From Marinobacter nanhaiticus D15-8W (GTDB lineage: Bacteria > Pseudomonadota > Gammaproteobacteria > Pseudomonadales > Oleiphilaceae): 64,000 bases of DNA. Each line of letters begins with the position of its first letter. Positions within the stretch are counted from its first letter, which is position 1. Below the pieces are notes generated by a model that saw only the letters and a program-made list of their open reading frames with translations, was not told the DNA's origin and did not search any database. The DNA is taken from contig NZ_AP028878.1 in the NCBI RefSeq assembly GCF_036511935.1, positions 4,960,001 through 5,024,000 of the forward strand, in the 5' to 3' direction. Of the stretch, positions 24,796 to 33,560 are shown piece by piece. Position numbers and translations under genes: made by a program.

Positions 24796-26109
24796 ATGCA
24801 GCACAGCTGGTCGCGTTACCTGCGCCTGATTATTGCTCTCCTGCTCGGATTTTTTTTAGTCGGCCTCTGGTTCGGCTATCCCCTGGTCGGTTTGACGCTC
24901 GGCCTCTCGGTCTACCTGGTTTGGACGCTGGTCCAGGCGCGTAGACTTCACCATTGGCTACAGCACCCCGATGATGATGACGATGCTCCCGGCAGCATCG
25001 GTCTCTGGGGGGAAATCTTCGATGGCCTGCACCGGATGCATCAGGCGCATCAGCATTCGCGCGACCTGCTACAGACGCGGATCAACCGCGTCCAGGAATC
25101 CACCAATGCCATGCGGGACGGCGTCATCATGACCGACGCCGAGGGAAATATGGAATGGTGGAACTGGTCGGCGGAATACCTGCTGGGGTTCCGCCGCGAT
25201 ACCGACCGCGGTCAGCCGATTCACAACCTGATACGCAGTCCCGCCTTCAAGGCCTATTTCGATGCCAGGGACTACCGCGATCCAATGGACCTGAAATCCC
25301 CGGCCAAGCCCCACATTCACCTGCAGATCCAGATCAGCCTGTTCGGCGATGACGACCGGCTGATCGTCGCCAAGGATGTGACTCGCCTGTTCCAGCTCGA
25401 GCAGATGCGCCGGGATTTCGTGTCCAACGTGTCCCACGAAATGCGCACACCGCTGACGGTGATCAGCGGCTACCTGGAAACGCTATCGGATAACATGGAC
25501 GATGCCCCGCCCCGATGGCGCCGCGCCATCGGCACCATGAGCCAGCAGGCAGAGCGGATGGAGGCACTGATCACCGACCTCATCCTGCTGGCCAAGCTCG
25601 AAACCGGCGAGCAGCACATCGACGACCGGGTCACGGATGTCGGTGCCCTGATCCGCCAGATCTGCAGCGACGCCAGAGCCGTAAGCGGCGAGAATCAGCA
25701 TGTGATCGAAACGGACATCGGCGAACGGCACCATCTGTTCGGCGATGAGAACCAACTCCGCAGCGCCTTCTCCAACATTATCTTCAATGCGGTGAAGTAT
25801 ACGCCGGCCGGCGGCAATATCAGGGTAAGGTGGTACACGGACCGGGAAGGCGCTCACATGTCAGTGAAAGACAGCGGTATCGGCATCGATCCGATCCACA
25901 TCCCGCGACTGACGGAACGTTTCTACCGCGCCGACCCCAGCCGTCACCAGCAGACCGGCGGCACCGGCCTCGGTCTGGCCATCGTCAAGCACGTGCTGCT
26001 AAACCATGATGGTACGCTGGAGATTAACAGCCATCCGGGGGACGGTAGCGAATTCATCTGCCACTTCCCCCGTTCGCGGATCACGGAAGCGCCGATCGAA
26101 ACCGCCTAG
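24796..26109 (+). CDS. phoR: Phosphate regulon sensor kinase PhoR
   Basis: A 437-residue membrane histidine kinase. Two closely spaced helices (about 9-50) anchor it, followed by an acidic patch (HPDDDDDAPG near 57-66), a PAS domain (about 100-195) and the kinase core. The phosphorylated histidine is H214 in FVSNVSHEMRTPLTVISGYL. The ATP-binding domain has N (SAFSNIIFNAVKYTPAGG), G1 (KDSGIGIDP) and G2 (GGTGLGLAIVKHVL) boxes. As in other PhoR proteins there is almost no periplasmic loop, because phosphate status is sensed through PstSCAB-PhoU, which is not in this window. AAGGAAG precedes the start. Confidence 0.96.
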   Translation: MQHSWSRYLRLIIALLLGFFLVGLWFGYPLVGLTLGLSVYLVWTLVQARRLHHWLQHPDDDDDAPGSIGLWGEIFDGLHRMHQAHQHSRDLLQTRINRVQESTNAMRDGVIMTDAEGNMEWWNWSAEYLLGFRRDTDRGQPIHNLIRSPAFKAYFDARDYRDPMDLKSPAKPHIHLQIQISLFGDDDRLIVAKDVTRLFQLEQMRRDFVSNVSHEMRTPLTVISGYLETLSDNMDDAPPRWRRAIGTMSQQAERMEALITDLILLAKLETGEQHIDDRVTDVGALIRQICSDARAVSGENQHVIETDIGERHHLFGDENQLRSAFSNIIFNAVKYTPAGGNIRVRWYTDREGAHMSVKDSGIGIDPIHIPRLTERFYRADPSRHQQTGGTGLGLAIVKHVLLNHDGTLEINSHPGDGSEFICHFPRSRITEAPIETA

Positions 26110-26130
26110 CGCCCCGGTGTGGCCAATGCT

Positions 26131-26958
26131 CTAACCGGCACGAAAACGGGCGATAAAGCGAGAGAGGTCTTCCATCTTCTGGGGGTCTTCATCGACGAAG
26201 CGCACGACCAGACTGACGAAGTCGGTGTCCTGGCGCTTGTCCACCGCCTGGAGCTGATGGACATAGCCGTTCAGCCGGGCCACTTCGCCGTCACTCACCT
26301 CGATATCCACCACTGCCTGATCCAGGATACCGGGAAAATCCTGATCGCGTTTGGCGATGACGCGAATCTCGTTCAGCGTGATGTCCTTGACCACGCTGCG
26401 CAGGGTGGCATCGGCAAAGCGCACCGCCGCAACCGCCCTGACGCGGGATGCAGCACTGTCCTTCTCCACCGGTTTGTCGGCCGCGGCGGGGCGTTGCTGG
26501 GTCAGCAATGCAGCGGATTCCTTGAACGCATCTGCCGGACCGTCCATGGATTTTCCGGACGACGTCATGGCCGCATTCAGCTTGCGGCCCATGACCTTGA
26601 TGATCTTCTTGCTCAGGCCGTCCGGACTGAACGGCTTACCCAGGTACTCCGAAACACCTTCCTGTACCGCCTCGATGACGTGGGTTTTATCTCCCCGGCT
26701 GGTGATCATGATGAACGGGCACTTCTTCAAGCGCTCCTGCTGGCGCATCCAGCGCAGCAATTCGAGACCAGACATTTCCGGCATTTCCCAGTCGCACAAG
26801 ACAAGGTCGAACGACGTCTTGGTCATCAGGAATTGGGCCTTCTTGCCATTGGGCGCTTCGGTGATCTCGATCACCGGGAAACGATTGCGCACGGTGCGCT
26901 TGATCAGGTCCCTCACAAAGCTGGCGTCATCGACCACCAGCGCCTTCAGTGTTGCCAT
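26131..26958 (-). CDS. CheY-type response regulator with a second, PilZ-like C-terminal domain
   Basis: A 275-residue protein with an N-terminal receiver domain (about 4-125: D10/D11, phosphorylation site D56 in DLVLCDWEMPEMSG, K near 107 in GKPFSPD), a Gln/Ala/Ser linker and a C-terminal domain of about 100 residues. That domain begins VRAVAAVRFADATLRSVVKD and recalls PilZ-type beta barrels, but the RxxxR and DxSxxG motifs needed for c-di-GMP are not clear. Pseudomonas has a comparable regulator near phoR and phoU. The partner kinase is unknown. The 3-prime end converges on phoR with 21 bases between. Confidence 0.75.
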   Translation of the reverse strand: MATLKALVVDDASFVRDLIKRTVRNRFPVIEITEAPNGKKAQFLMTKTSFDLVLCDWEMPEMSGLELLRWMRQQERLKKCPFIMITSRGDKTHVIEAVQEGVSEYLGKPFSPDGLSKKIIKVMGRKLNAAMTSSGKSMDGPADAFKESAALLTQQRPAAADKPVEKDSAASRVRAVAAVRFADATLRSVVKDITLNEIRVIAKRDQDFPGILDQAVVDIEVSDGEVARLNGYVHQLQAVDKRQDTDFVSLVVRFVDEDPQKMEDLSRFIARFRAG

Positions 26959-27158
26959 ACTGCGGCCCTTTCAGCAAATTCTGAACACTACTATAGCTCA
27001 GACCTGTGTTAGCGCTCTTAAGGTGTTGTGTCTATTCCTTAAAAAATTGTCACCGCTTGTCGCCAACGGCGGTGTTTTCCCGCCCCAAAAACAGGCTACC
27101 ATGCGGTTCTCCGGGATCTTCTGCACGAGGAACATAACGTGAAAAGAGGAAAAGCAGC

Positions 27159-28415
27159 GTGAAAAGAGGCACTACCGCCATTCGCCGTTTGAGCCCCTGG
27201 CTCGTCGCCGCCAGTCTGGTCTCGCCCTTCACCCTCGCCCAGGAAACCCCGCAAACCCTTTCACAGGCGGAATTCGGCCAATGTATCGGCAAGCTCAAAG
27301 GCCGCGCCATGGAAGCAGGCGTAACGCCGGAGGTTGCCCAGAACGTCCTGGATCAGGTGACCTTCCTTGACCGTGTCATCGAACTGGATCGTCGCCAGCC
27401 CGAATTCACCACGACCTTTGCCGACTATCTGAACCGTCGGGTCAACGATGCCCGCATCGAGAAGGGTCGGGAGCTTCTCGACGAACATGCGGACCTGCTG
27501 GCCAAAGTCACCCGGGAAACCGGCGTCCCGGCGCCTTACCTGGTGGCTTTCTGGGGTCTGGAAACCAACTTCGGCAGTTATTTCGGCAAGATGTCCGTAC
27601 CCAGCGCCCTGGCCACCCTGGCCTGCGACCCGCGGCGCAGCGATTATTTTTCCGGCGAACTGATCTCCGCCCTGCGCATCATCGACGAGGGCGCCATTCC
27701 GCCGGAGCAGATGGAAGGTTCCTGGGCCGGCGCCATGGGACATGTCCAGTTCATGCCTTCTGTCTTCCTGCGCTATGCCGTCGACGCCGACAATGACGGC
27801 AAGCGCGATCTCTGGCACAGCATTCCGGACGCCATGATGTCCGCCGGCAATTTCCTGCAAAACCTGGGCTGGAACGGCGATTACCGCTGGGGCCGAGAAG
27901 TGCTGCTGCCTGAGAATTTCGACTACAGCCTCGCCGGTCTGAAAAACGAACAGGCTCTATCGGAGTGGCGCAAACTCAACATCAAGGATGCCTTCGGCAA
28001 CAAGCTGCCCAACGCCGACATCGAGGCTTCGCTGCTGGTACCGGCCGGTCACGAAGGTCCGGCTTTCCTCGTCTATCACAACTTCCACGTGATCATGGGG
28101 TGGAATCGCTCCGAGTTCTACGCCATCGCGGTGGGCCATCTCGCCGATCGCATTGCCGGTGCGGGTGGTCTGCAGAATCCGCCGCCCGAGGATCTGCCCC
28201 GCCTGTCCCGCGAAGATATCGAAGCCCTGCAATCCGCGCTGAACCAACGCGGCTACGAAAGTGGAACACCGGACGGCATCCTGGGACCGGCGACCCGTGG
28301 CGCCATCCGCGATTTCCAGAAAGACCAGAACCGCATTGCCGATGGCTATCCGGACCCGGGCCTGTTTGAAGCCCTGCAGATCAAGCTCAAGGAAGCCGAA
28401 GCGAGTAACACGTGA
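27159..28415 (+). CDS. Lytic murein transglycosylase, MltB type, with peptidoglycan-binding domain
   Basis: A 418-residue periplasmic enzyme that cleaves the MurNAc-GlcNAc bond to form anhydro-muropeptides. It has a signal peptide (about 1-28, cut near TLA-QE). The SLT_2 catalytic domain follows, with E135 in LVAFWGLETNFGSYFGKM and the downstream AGAMGHVQFMPSVFLRYAVD block. A PG_binding_1 domain lies at about 345-405 (LSREDIEALQSALNQRGYES, GILGPATRGAIRDFQKD). No lipobox cysteine is seen, so it is probably soluble, unlike MltB itself. The stop overlaps the nudE start, indicating co-expression. Confidence 0.93.
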   Translation: MKRGTTAIRRLSPWLVAASLVSPFTLAQETPQTLSQAEFGQCIGKLKGRAMEAGVTPEVAQNVLDQVTFLDRVIELDRRQPEFTTTFADYLNRRVNDARIEKGRELLDEHADLLAKVTRETGVPAPYLVAFWGLETNFGSYFGKMSVPSALATLACDPRRSDYFSGELISALRIIDEGAIPPEQMEGSWAGAMGHVQFMPSVFLRYAVDADNDGKRDLWHSIPDAMMSAGNFLQNLGWNGDYRWGREVLLPENFDYSLAGLKNEQALSEWRKLNIKDAFGNKLPNADIEASLLVPAGHEGPAFLVYHNFHVIMGWNRSEFYAIAVGHLADRIAGAGGLQNPPPEDLPRLSREDIEALQSALNQRGYESGTPDGILGPATRGAIRDFQKDQNRIADGYPDPGLFEALQIKLKEAEASNT

Positions 28416-28969
28416 TGGAAAAGAAGCCGGAAATCCTCAACACCCGCCTGGTGGCTCGCAGTCGCCTGTTCGGCATCGAGTCTGTTCACCTGCGCTTCAG
28501 CAACGGCGAGGAGCGCGAATTCGAGCGCTTGCGCACGCCGCCCATCGCCGCGGTCATGTGCGTTCCGATGCTGGATGACGACACCGTGGTGCTGATCCGC
28601 GAATATGGTGTCGGCCTGGAAGATTACGTGCTTACCTTACCCAAAGGCGCCTACGAACACGGCGAGGACTGGCGCGAGGCCGCTAACCGCGAACTCAAGG
28701 AAGAAGCCGGCTACGGTGCCCGCAACCTGACCCTCCTCAAGGATATGACCCTATCCCCAGGCTATATGGGCAGCCGTATCCATGTTGCATTGGCTGAAGA
28801 CCTCTACGAGGAACGTTTGCCTGGCGACGAACCTGAACCGCTTGAAGTGCTGACCTGGAAGCTATCGGAACTTGAGATGCTGGTGCAGCGTGACGATATG
28901 AACGAAGCGAGGGTGATTGCGGCGCTGTATATGGCGCGTGCTGTGTTACAGCAGCGGGGTGTGCCCTAA
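28415..28969 (+). CDS. nudE: ADP-compound Nudix hydrolase
   Basis: A 184-residue Nudix enzyme. The NudE type hydrolyses ADP-ribose, Ap3A and NADH-like nucleotides. The Nudix box GAYEHGEDWREAANRELKEE followed by AGYGA fits Gx5Ex7REUxEExGU. The N-terminal ILNTRLVARSRLFGIESVHL and the PIAAVMCVPMLDDDTVVLI strand match NudE. The ATG shares its A with the stop of the transglycosylase gene (TGATG); a GTG one codon earlier is an alternative. A 300-base gap follows. Confidence 0.9.
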   Translation: MEKKPEILNTRLVARSRLFGIESVHLRFSNGEEREFERLRTPPIAAVMCVPMLDDDTVVLIREYGVGLEDYVLTLPKGAYEHGEDWREAANRELKEEAGYGARNLTLLKDMTLSPGYMGSRIHVALAEDLYEERLPGDEPEPLEVLTWKLSELEMLVQRDDMNEARVIAALYMARAVLQQRGVP

Positions 28970-29269
28970 CGCCATCGCCACCACGGCAGTCCCTTTCAAA
29001 CATGTACCAGATCAGGTTAGCCCAAGATCTGGAAATCCATTGTAATCCGAAACCCTCCTTTATCTTGGCCAAGCCCAGATAGTTACAAGCGGCTTGGCGC
29101 ACCTACCTGCACTTTTTCTCTCGCCCCTTTGTGTCAGATTTTTATACATACATACCCAAGGCAACACATTAACTCCATGTTCCATAAGATCTTTTCCCGG
29201 TGGCATAGAAATAGCTTAGCGCTACGCGTTCATTCTCGACATGAACCGAATGTAATCAAGGGAGCTAAA
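28970..29269. other. AT-rich spacer before the PEP-CTERM gene
   Basis: This is 300 bases with no convincing gene. The right half turns AT-rich (TTTTTATACATACATACC near 29140-29157), which probably holds the promoter of the PEP-CTERM gene. GGCGCACCTACCTGC near 29093 looks like a sigma-54 site, but the GG and GC elements are one base too far apart. Confidence 0.5.
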
Positions 29270-30025
29270 ATGAAAATCATAAAATCATGTGTTAGCGCTG
29301 TTGCAGCATCAATATTTTCGGTAGGTGCTTTAGCGTTTCCAGTCGATCTGGATTCGGTAAGCGGTCAGTGGATCAATGCCTCCGGCGGCATGTACGTTAG
29401 TGGGGAGGGCACCAACCAGATCCGTTGGGGGGCGGGTCAAAAGCAGAGCGGTTATGACTTCGTGGGCAACTCAAGCCTGCCCCAGAGCATTACCGATTCT
29501 TCACCCTTCATTCTCGGGGAATTCACCCATCGCAACCATCCGATTGGGGAATACTCGGCGATCGACAGCGTCGAACTGGATATCTATGCCAGTTTCTCAA
29601 ACGATGACGGCAGTGTTGCCACCGGCCCTTTCACGTTCCTTTTCGACCATAACGAAACGGAGAACAATGCAGCGGTCACACAGCACTGTGGTAACTGGGA
29701 CTTTATCTGCTATTTTCTGTCCGCGTTATATGGCAACAAGGGCAGCTATACCACGCATGACGGTCCGGTAGACGATATTGTAAAGGTTATATTCGACACC
29801 TCCGTCGAAAGCTCAGAATTTACGCTGGGCAACAGTATATATTCGCTAAGCCTCCTCGGTTTCGAAGGCAACGCGAATGAACTTGACACCGCTGAAAACG
29901 AAATGACGTCAATTAACCTGATCGCAAGCCTCAACGTTCGTTCCGTACCTGAGCCAGGCACGGTTGCCCTGCTGGGAATGGGCCTACTGGGAATGGGACT
30001 GGTTCGCCGGCGCAGCAAAGCCTGA
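29270..30025 (+). CDS. PEP-CTERM exported protein with choice-of-anchor K-like domain
   Basis: A 251-residue surface protein. The start at 29270 has GGGAG seven bases upstream and is followed by a signal peptide (MKIIKSCVSAVAASIFSVGA). The body resembles the choice-of-anchor K domain: VSGQWINASGGMYVSGEGTN, then IRWGAGQKQSGYDFVG and FILGEFTHRNHPI. The C-terminus is a textbook sorting signal: VPEPG, a hydrophobic helix rich in Gly/Leu/Met, then RRRS. Exosortase would cut and anchor or release it; no exosortase gene is in the window. The gene is visibly richer in A+T and Asn/Ser codons than its neighbours, suggesting later acquisition. It is followed by a clear terminator. Confidence 0.88.
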   Translation: MKIIKSCVSAVAASIFSVGALAFPVDLDSVSGQWINASGGMYVSGEGTNQIRWGAGQKQSGYDFVGNSSLPQSITDSSPFILGEFTHRNHPIGEYSAIDSVELDIYASFSNDDGSVATGPFTFLFDHNETENNAAVTQHCGNWDFICYFLSALYGNKGSYTTHDGPVDDIVKVIFDTSVESSEFTLGNSIYSLSLLGFEGNANELDTAENEMTSINLIASLNVRSVPEPGTVALLGMGLLGMGLVRRRSKA

Positions 30026-30044
30026 CCCTTCCCGGGATACGATA

Positions 30045-30068
30045 AGCCCCGCGCAGGCGGGGCTTTTT
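30045..30068 (+). terminator. Rho-independent terminator of the PEP-CTERM gene
   Basis: AGCCCCGC (30045-30052) pairs with GCGGGGCT (30057-30064) around GCAG, followed by TTTT. It lies 20 bases after the stop codon. Confidence 0.92.
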
Positions 30069-30213
30069 CATTTAAGATCGGCCCCACGTATTGTGTCTCG
30101 AACCCCGCGCGGTCATATTCCTCCAACAACCGAAAAACCTCTCGCCATGTCCTTCGTATCTAAACGAACAGCGAGGCGTAGTAGCAGCACGATATACCAG
30201 GAACACGACACGT

Positions 30214-31242
30214 ATGGATTCCATAACCCAAGCCGCCCTCGGCGCCACACTTGGAGGCCTGGTACTGGGCTCACGCCTCGGCCGCACAGCCCTGATTGGC
30301 GGCGCCGTGCTGGGCACCCTGCCGGACATGGATGTGGTGATCGATTACGGTAGCGCCGTGGCCAACTTCACCCAGCACCGGGGGTTCAGTCACTCCCTTT
30401 TCGTTCTGATCCCCCTGGCCGTGCTACTTGCGTATGCCTTACATCGATGGCGACCGGAGATCAGCTTTACTCGCTGGCAACTGTTCACCGGCCTGGCCCT
30501 GGTTACCCATCCGCTGCTCGATGTCTTCACAACCTATGGCACCCAGATTTTCTGGCCATTTGGCGGGCCGGTCGCCATCAGCAGCCTGTTCATTATCGAT
30601 CCGGCCTATACGCTGCCGTTGCTGATCGGGGTTTTGGTCTTTCTCTGGCGACCCACGCGCCTCCGTCCGCTGGCCATTTCGGCCGTTCTATCTACCGCTT
30701 ATATCGGTTGGAGCGTAGCCGCCCAGCAGATGGTTGCGGAGCGGGTCGAGCCCATCCTGGCTGAACGTAACGTTAACGAGGCGCCTAAACTGGTCCAACC
30801 AATGCCCTTTTCTACGTTGCTTTGGCGGGTAACGGTGCTGGGTCCGAACGAGCGCCTGGAGATCGTCACAGGCTTTCTCGATGGTGACCAAGCGCCGCGT
30901 GTCGAAGTGTTCGATCGCGACCAGACCCTGGCCAGGGCCGCTCACCAATTGCCGGAGGGCCAGCGACTGGCCTGGTTCACCCGGGACTTCCTTGCCTACC
31001 ACAACGCCAGCGACGAACTCCGCGCCACAGACATTCGCCTGGGATTGCCCGGCGCTCACCCCTTTACCTTTGTGCTCGCCCGCCAGCAAAACGGCGAGTG
31101 GCAACCACTACGAAGTGAACGCACGCCACGGCCGTCGATTCAGGATGATATGCTGTCCACCCTATGGCGCAGGATAACCGGCGATGTCTCCGTCCTGTGC
31201 CTCGCCCGCCTGGATACCCAAACCTCGACCGGAGAGTGCTAG
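30214..31242 (+). CDS. Membrane-bound metal-dependent hydrolase, YdjM/DUF457 family
   Basis: A 342-residue protein with the LexA-regulated YdjM-type fold. The start at 30214 (MDSITQAALGATLGGLVLG) matches the family. Its conserved metal-binding pattern is visible: GTLPDMDVVID, HRGFSHSLFVLIPLAVL, and THPLLDVFTTYGTQIFWPFG. Five or so membrane helices fill the first 190 residues. The last 150 are soluble, probably outside the membrane, and end at the rsuA start. The reaction is not known for the family; a phospholipid or peptidoglycan substrate has been guessed. The stop shares a base with the GTG of rsuA, so the two genes are coupled. Confidence 0.85.
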   Translation: MDSITQAALGATLGGLVLGSRLGRTALIGGAVLGTLPDMDVVIDYGSAVANFTQHRGFSHSLFVLIPLAVLLAYALHRWRPEISFTRWQLFTGLALVTHPLLDVFTTYGTQIFWPFGGPVAISSLFIIDPAYTLPLLIGVLVFLWRPTRLRPLAISAVLSTAYIGWSVAAQQMVAERVEPILAERNVNEAPKLVQPMPFSTLLWRVTVLGPNERLEIVTGFLDGDQAPRVEVFDRDQTLARAAHQLPEGQRLAWFTRDFLAYHNASDELRATDIRLGLPGAHPFTFVLARQQNGEWQPLRSERTPRPSIQDDMLSTLWRRITGDVSVLCLARLDTQTSTGEC

Positions 31243-31937
31243 TGCGTCTCGATTTCTTTATTGCGAACAGTGCCAATGTATCCCGCAAGGAGGCGCGCCG
31301 CCTGATCCTGGCTTCACGGGTGAGTGTGGAAGGCGACATCTGCAAGAAGGCCGCCACCCAGATGTCGGGCACCGAGCATGTCTGTCTCGATGACGAACCG
31401 GTGACCCTGCCCGGCGAGCGCTACCTGATGCTGCACAAACCTGAAGGCGTTGTGAGCGCCACCTCCGACAACGAGAACCCTACCGCCCTGGAACTGCTTC
31501 CGCCGGACTGGCGTCGCAACCTGCACATCGCCGGTCGACTGGATAAGGACACCACCGGACTGCTGCTACTGTCGACCGATGGACAGTGGTCGCATCGCGT
31601 GACATCACCTCGCGCCGACTGCCCGAAAACCTACGTAGTCAGCCTTGCAGAGCCCCTCCCGGATGAACGGTTGGCGCAATTGGAAACAGGCGTTGAGCTT
31701 CGCAGCGAATCCAGACCAACCGCTCCCGCCCGAGTGGAGCGCATCGATGGTGAGCATATACGGCTGACAATATCAGAAGGGCGCTATCATCAGGTCAAAC
31801 GCATGCTGGCTGCGGTGGGTAACCGTGTCATGATGCTGCATAGGGAGCGTATCGGAAGCGTGGAGCTTGATCCCGACCTGGCCCCGGGCGAGTTCCGTGA
31901 GCTAACCCAGGCCGAGATCGATAGCTTCAGGAATTGA
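31242..31937 (+). CDS. rsuA: 16S rRNA pseudouridine(516) synthase
   Basis: A 231-residue enzyme that isomerises one uridine of 16S rRNA. The start is GTG at 31242, sharing a base with the previous stop; GGAGAG lies 10 bases upstream, and the product VRLDFFIANSANVSRKEARR begins at the S4 domain as in RsuA. The catalytic aspartate is D101 in AGRLDKDTTGLLLLSTDG. The YLMLHKPEGVVSAT strand and the C-terminal ISEGRYHQVKRMLAAVGNRV complete the RsuA/RluB fold. The 3-prime end is 7 bases from the convergent asparaginase gene. Confidence 0.93.
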   Translation: MRLDFFIANSANVSRKEARRLILASRVSVEGDICKKAATQMSGTEHVCLDDEPVTLPGERYLMLHKPEGVVSATSDNENPTALELLPPDWRRNLHIAGRLDKDTTGLLLLSTDGQWSHRVTSPRADCPKTYVVSLAEPLPDERLAQLETGVELRSESRPTAPARVERIDGEHIRLTISEGRYHQVKRMLAAVGNRVMMLHRERIGSVELDPDLAPGEFRELTQAEIDSFRN

Positions 31938-31944
31938 TACTTTT

Positions 31945-32469
31945 TTAATCAGAAGACGCCTCGAAACGCCCGGCCTCGCGATTCTTGCGTGCTGTGCGGG
32001 GATCGAGGATCTGGCCGCTCATGGCGATATAGACGCCTTTCGGCAGACTCATCAACGCACCAATGGCAAAGCCCAGGTTGAACGGTGCGTCGGTGATACG
32101 CATACGGGAGGGCTGCATGGCACCAGTGAGGACAATGGTGCGGTCGGCCAGGTCCATCAGGACGCGGGCGGTATCTACCATGGTGTCGGTACCATGGGTA
32201 ATCAGGACCCGGGATTCCTTCGACGCTTCCACCGCCGCACGGATGGCCAGCCGGTCCTCATCCGTCATGTCGAGGCTGTCCTTGCGCATGACGCCTTGCA
32301 CCCGATACGGGATCTGCATGTGCGCCACTTCGGCGATCGCCGGGAACTCACTGTCGCCGATGCTGAATTCGCTCTTGGCGTCGAAGTAGATCTTATCGAT
32401 CGTTCCACCGGTGGTCAGCAGCAGGATACCGCTTTCAATCCCTTGTTCTGCAACGAAACGTTCAGCCAT
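31945..32469 (-). CDS. Single-domain asparaginase-like protein
   Basis: A 174-residue protein with only the N-terminal domain of L-asparaginase. Active-site threonines are in LLLTTGGTIDKIYFD (T23 is the usual nucleophile) and ITHGTDTMVDTAR (T94-D95). A lysine near 162 stands where the catalytic lysine lies. The C-terminal half of about 150 residues, which supplies the last substrate contact from a neighbouring subunit, is missing, yet the protein ends cleanly without sign of a frameshift, and short forms like this occur in related bacteria. It may act on a different amide or bind without catalysis. It lies 24 bases downstream of the PBP7 gene on the same strand. Confidence 0.82.
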   Translation of the reverse strand: MAERFVAEQGIESGILLLTTGGTIDKIYFDAKSEFSIGDSEFPAIAEVAHMQIPYRVQGVMRKDSLDMTDEDRLAIRAAVEASKESRVLITHGTDTMVDTARVLMDLADRTIVLTGAMQPSRMRITDAPFNLGFAIGALMSLPKGVYIAMSGQILDPRTARKNREAGRFEASSD

Positions 32470-32493
32470 GAGTCAATCTCCGGAACTATCGAA

Positions 32494-33432
32494 TTACTGC
32501 GTCAACTCGGCAGTGGTGGTGGTTTTCCTGGCGTCCCGCTCGGCATAGAACGCGTTGCGGCGATTTTCGTATTCCCGGGCCGCTTTGGCAATGGAACCGC
32601 CGTCACCGGTCGTAAGCCAGCGCTTGATGCGCCCGGCATCGCCAAGCGGGGTACGCGTACCGAATGAATCGAGCAGCACGGTAACCACCTCGCGACCTTC
32701 GATCTCGGTCACCATAACCAGGCAACGCCCTGCCTCGGTGAGATAGCCGGTCTTGCTCAAGCCCACGCCCCAGCTGTCCCGATGCACCAGCACATTGGTA
32801 TTACCGAATGACAGTGAGTAGCGCGGCTGACGGAAGTGTGCGCGGAAATAACCGGTGGTGCTGTATTCACGCAGTTCCGGATGGGCGAACGCAGCGCGTA
32901 CCAGCGTTACCAGATCGCCGGCGGAGGAATAATTATCGGGCGAGAGCCCGGTCGGTTCCACGAAACGGCTTTGGATCATACCCAGCTCGCGGGCCTTCTC
33001 GTTCATGGCATTGACGAAGGCATCGAAACCGCCCGGATAATGCCGGGCAAGCGTATACGCCGCCAGGTTTTCCGAAGACATCAAAGCGATGCGCAGCATG
33101 TCACCCCGCTTGAGGGTGGAGCCGATGCGGATGCGCGAATAAGCGTTATTCGCCGCTTCACGATGACGCTCGTAGACTTCCAGCCATTGATCGAGCGGTT
33201 GGCCGGCTTCCATCACCACCAGTGCGGTCATTAGCTTGGTCACCGAAGCGATGGGAACCGAGCGGTCGAGGTGTTTGCCATAGATCGGGTCGCCGCCGTC
33301 GAGGTAGGCCACCGCCGCGTTGACCGAGGCAAGATTGAGTCCGGCCGGGTCCGGCGCGGCCCAGGTTCGGCCGGCGCCAATGGACAGACAGATAACGAAA
33401 AGAAACAGCGGAATCCGCTGACCCCATTGCAT
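32494..33432 (-). CDS. pbpG: D-alanyl-D-alanine endopeptidase (PBP7-like)
   Basis: A 312-residue periplasmic low-molecular-weight penicillin-binding protein that cleaves D-Ala-meso-DAP cross-links in peptidoglycan. It has a signal peptide (1-25, ending TWA). The serine-peptidase motifs are S63-V-T-K66, S119-E-N and K226-T-G. The spacing and the FVEPTGLSPDNYSSAGDLV block match PBP7 rather than PBP5; there is no C-terminal amphipathic anchor. A signal peptide is missing from the adjacent asparaginase, so the two proteins act in different compartments. Confidence 0.93.
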   Translation of the reverse strand: MQWGQRIPLFLFVICLSIGAGRTWAAPDPAGLNLASVNAAVAYLDGGDPIYGKHLDRSVPIASVTKLMTALVVMEAGQPLDQWLEVYERHREAANNAYSRIRIGSTLKRGDMLRIALMSSENLAAYTLARHYPGGFDAFVNAMNEKARELGMIQSRFVEPTGLSPDNYSSAGDLVTLVRAAFAHPELREYSTTGYFRAHFRQPRYSLSFGNTNVLVHRDSWGVGLSKTGYLTEAGRCLVMVTEIEGREVVTVLLDSFGTRTPLGDAGRIKRWLTTGDGGSIAKAAREYENRRNAFYAERDARKTTTTAELTQ

Positions 33433-33560
33433 ACTGAAGCTACCCCAACAAAACAGTGACTGACGCGCCGCAAGTAAGCACTTGCTTATTGGTCTGCTTT
33501 ATACACTTATGAGCCGCAGAATTCAGCCCCGTTGCGTAACCGGCAAGAGATACCTTATCG

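Noticed and set aside
29091..29108. Sigma-54-like site before the PEP-CTERM gene
   Set aside because: The GG and GC elements are separated by 11 bases instead of 10, and the flanking bases fit poorly.
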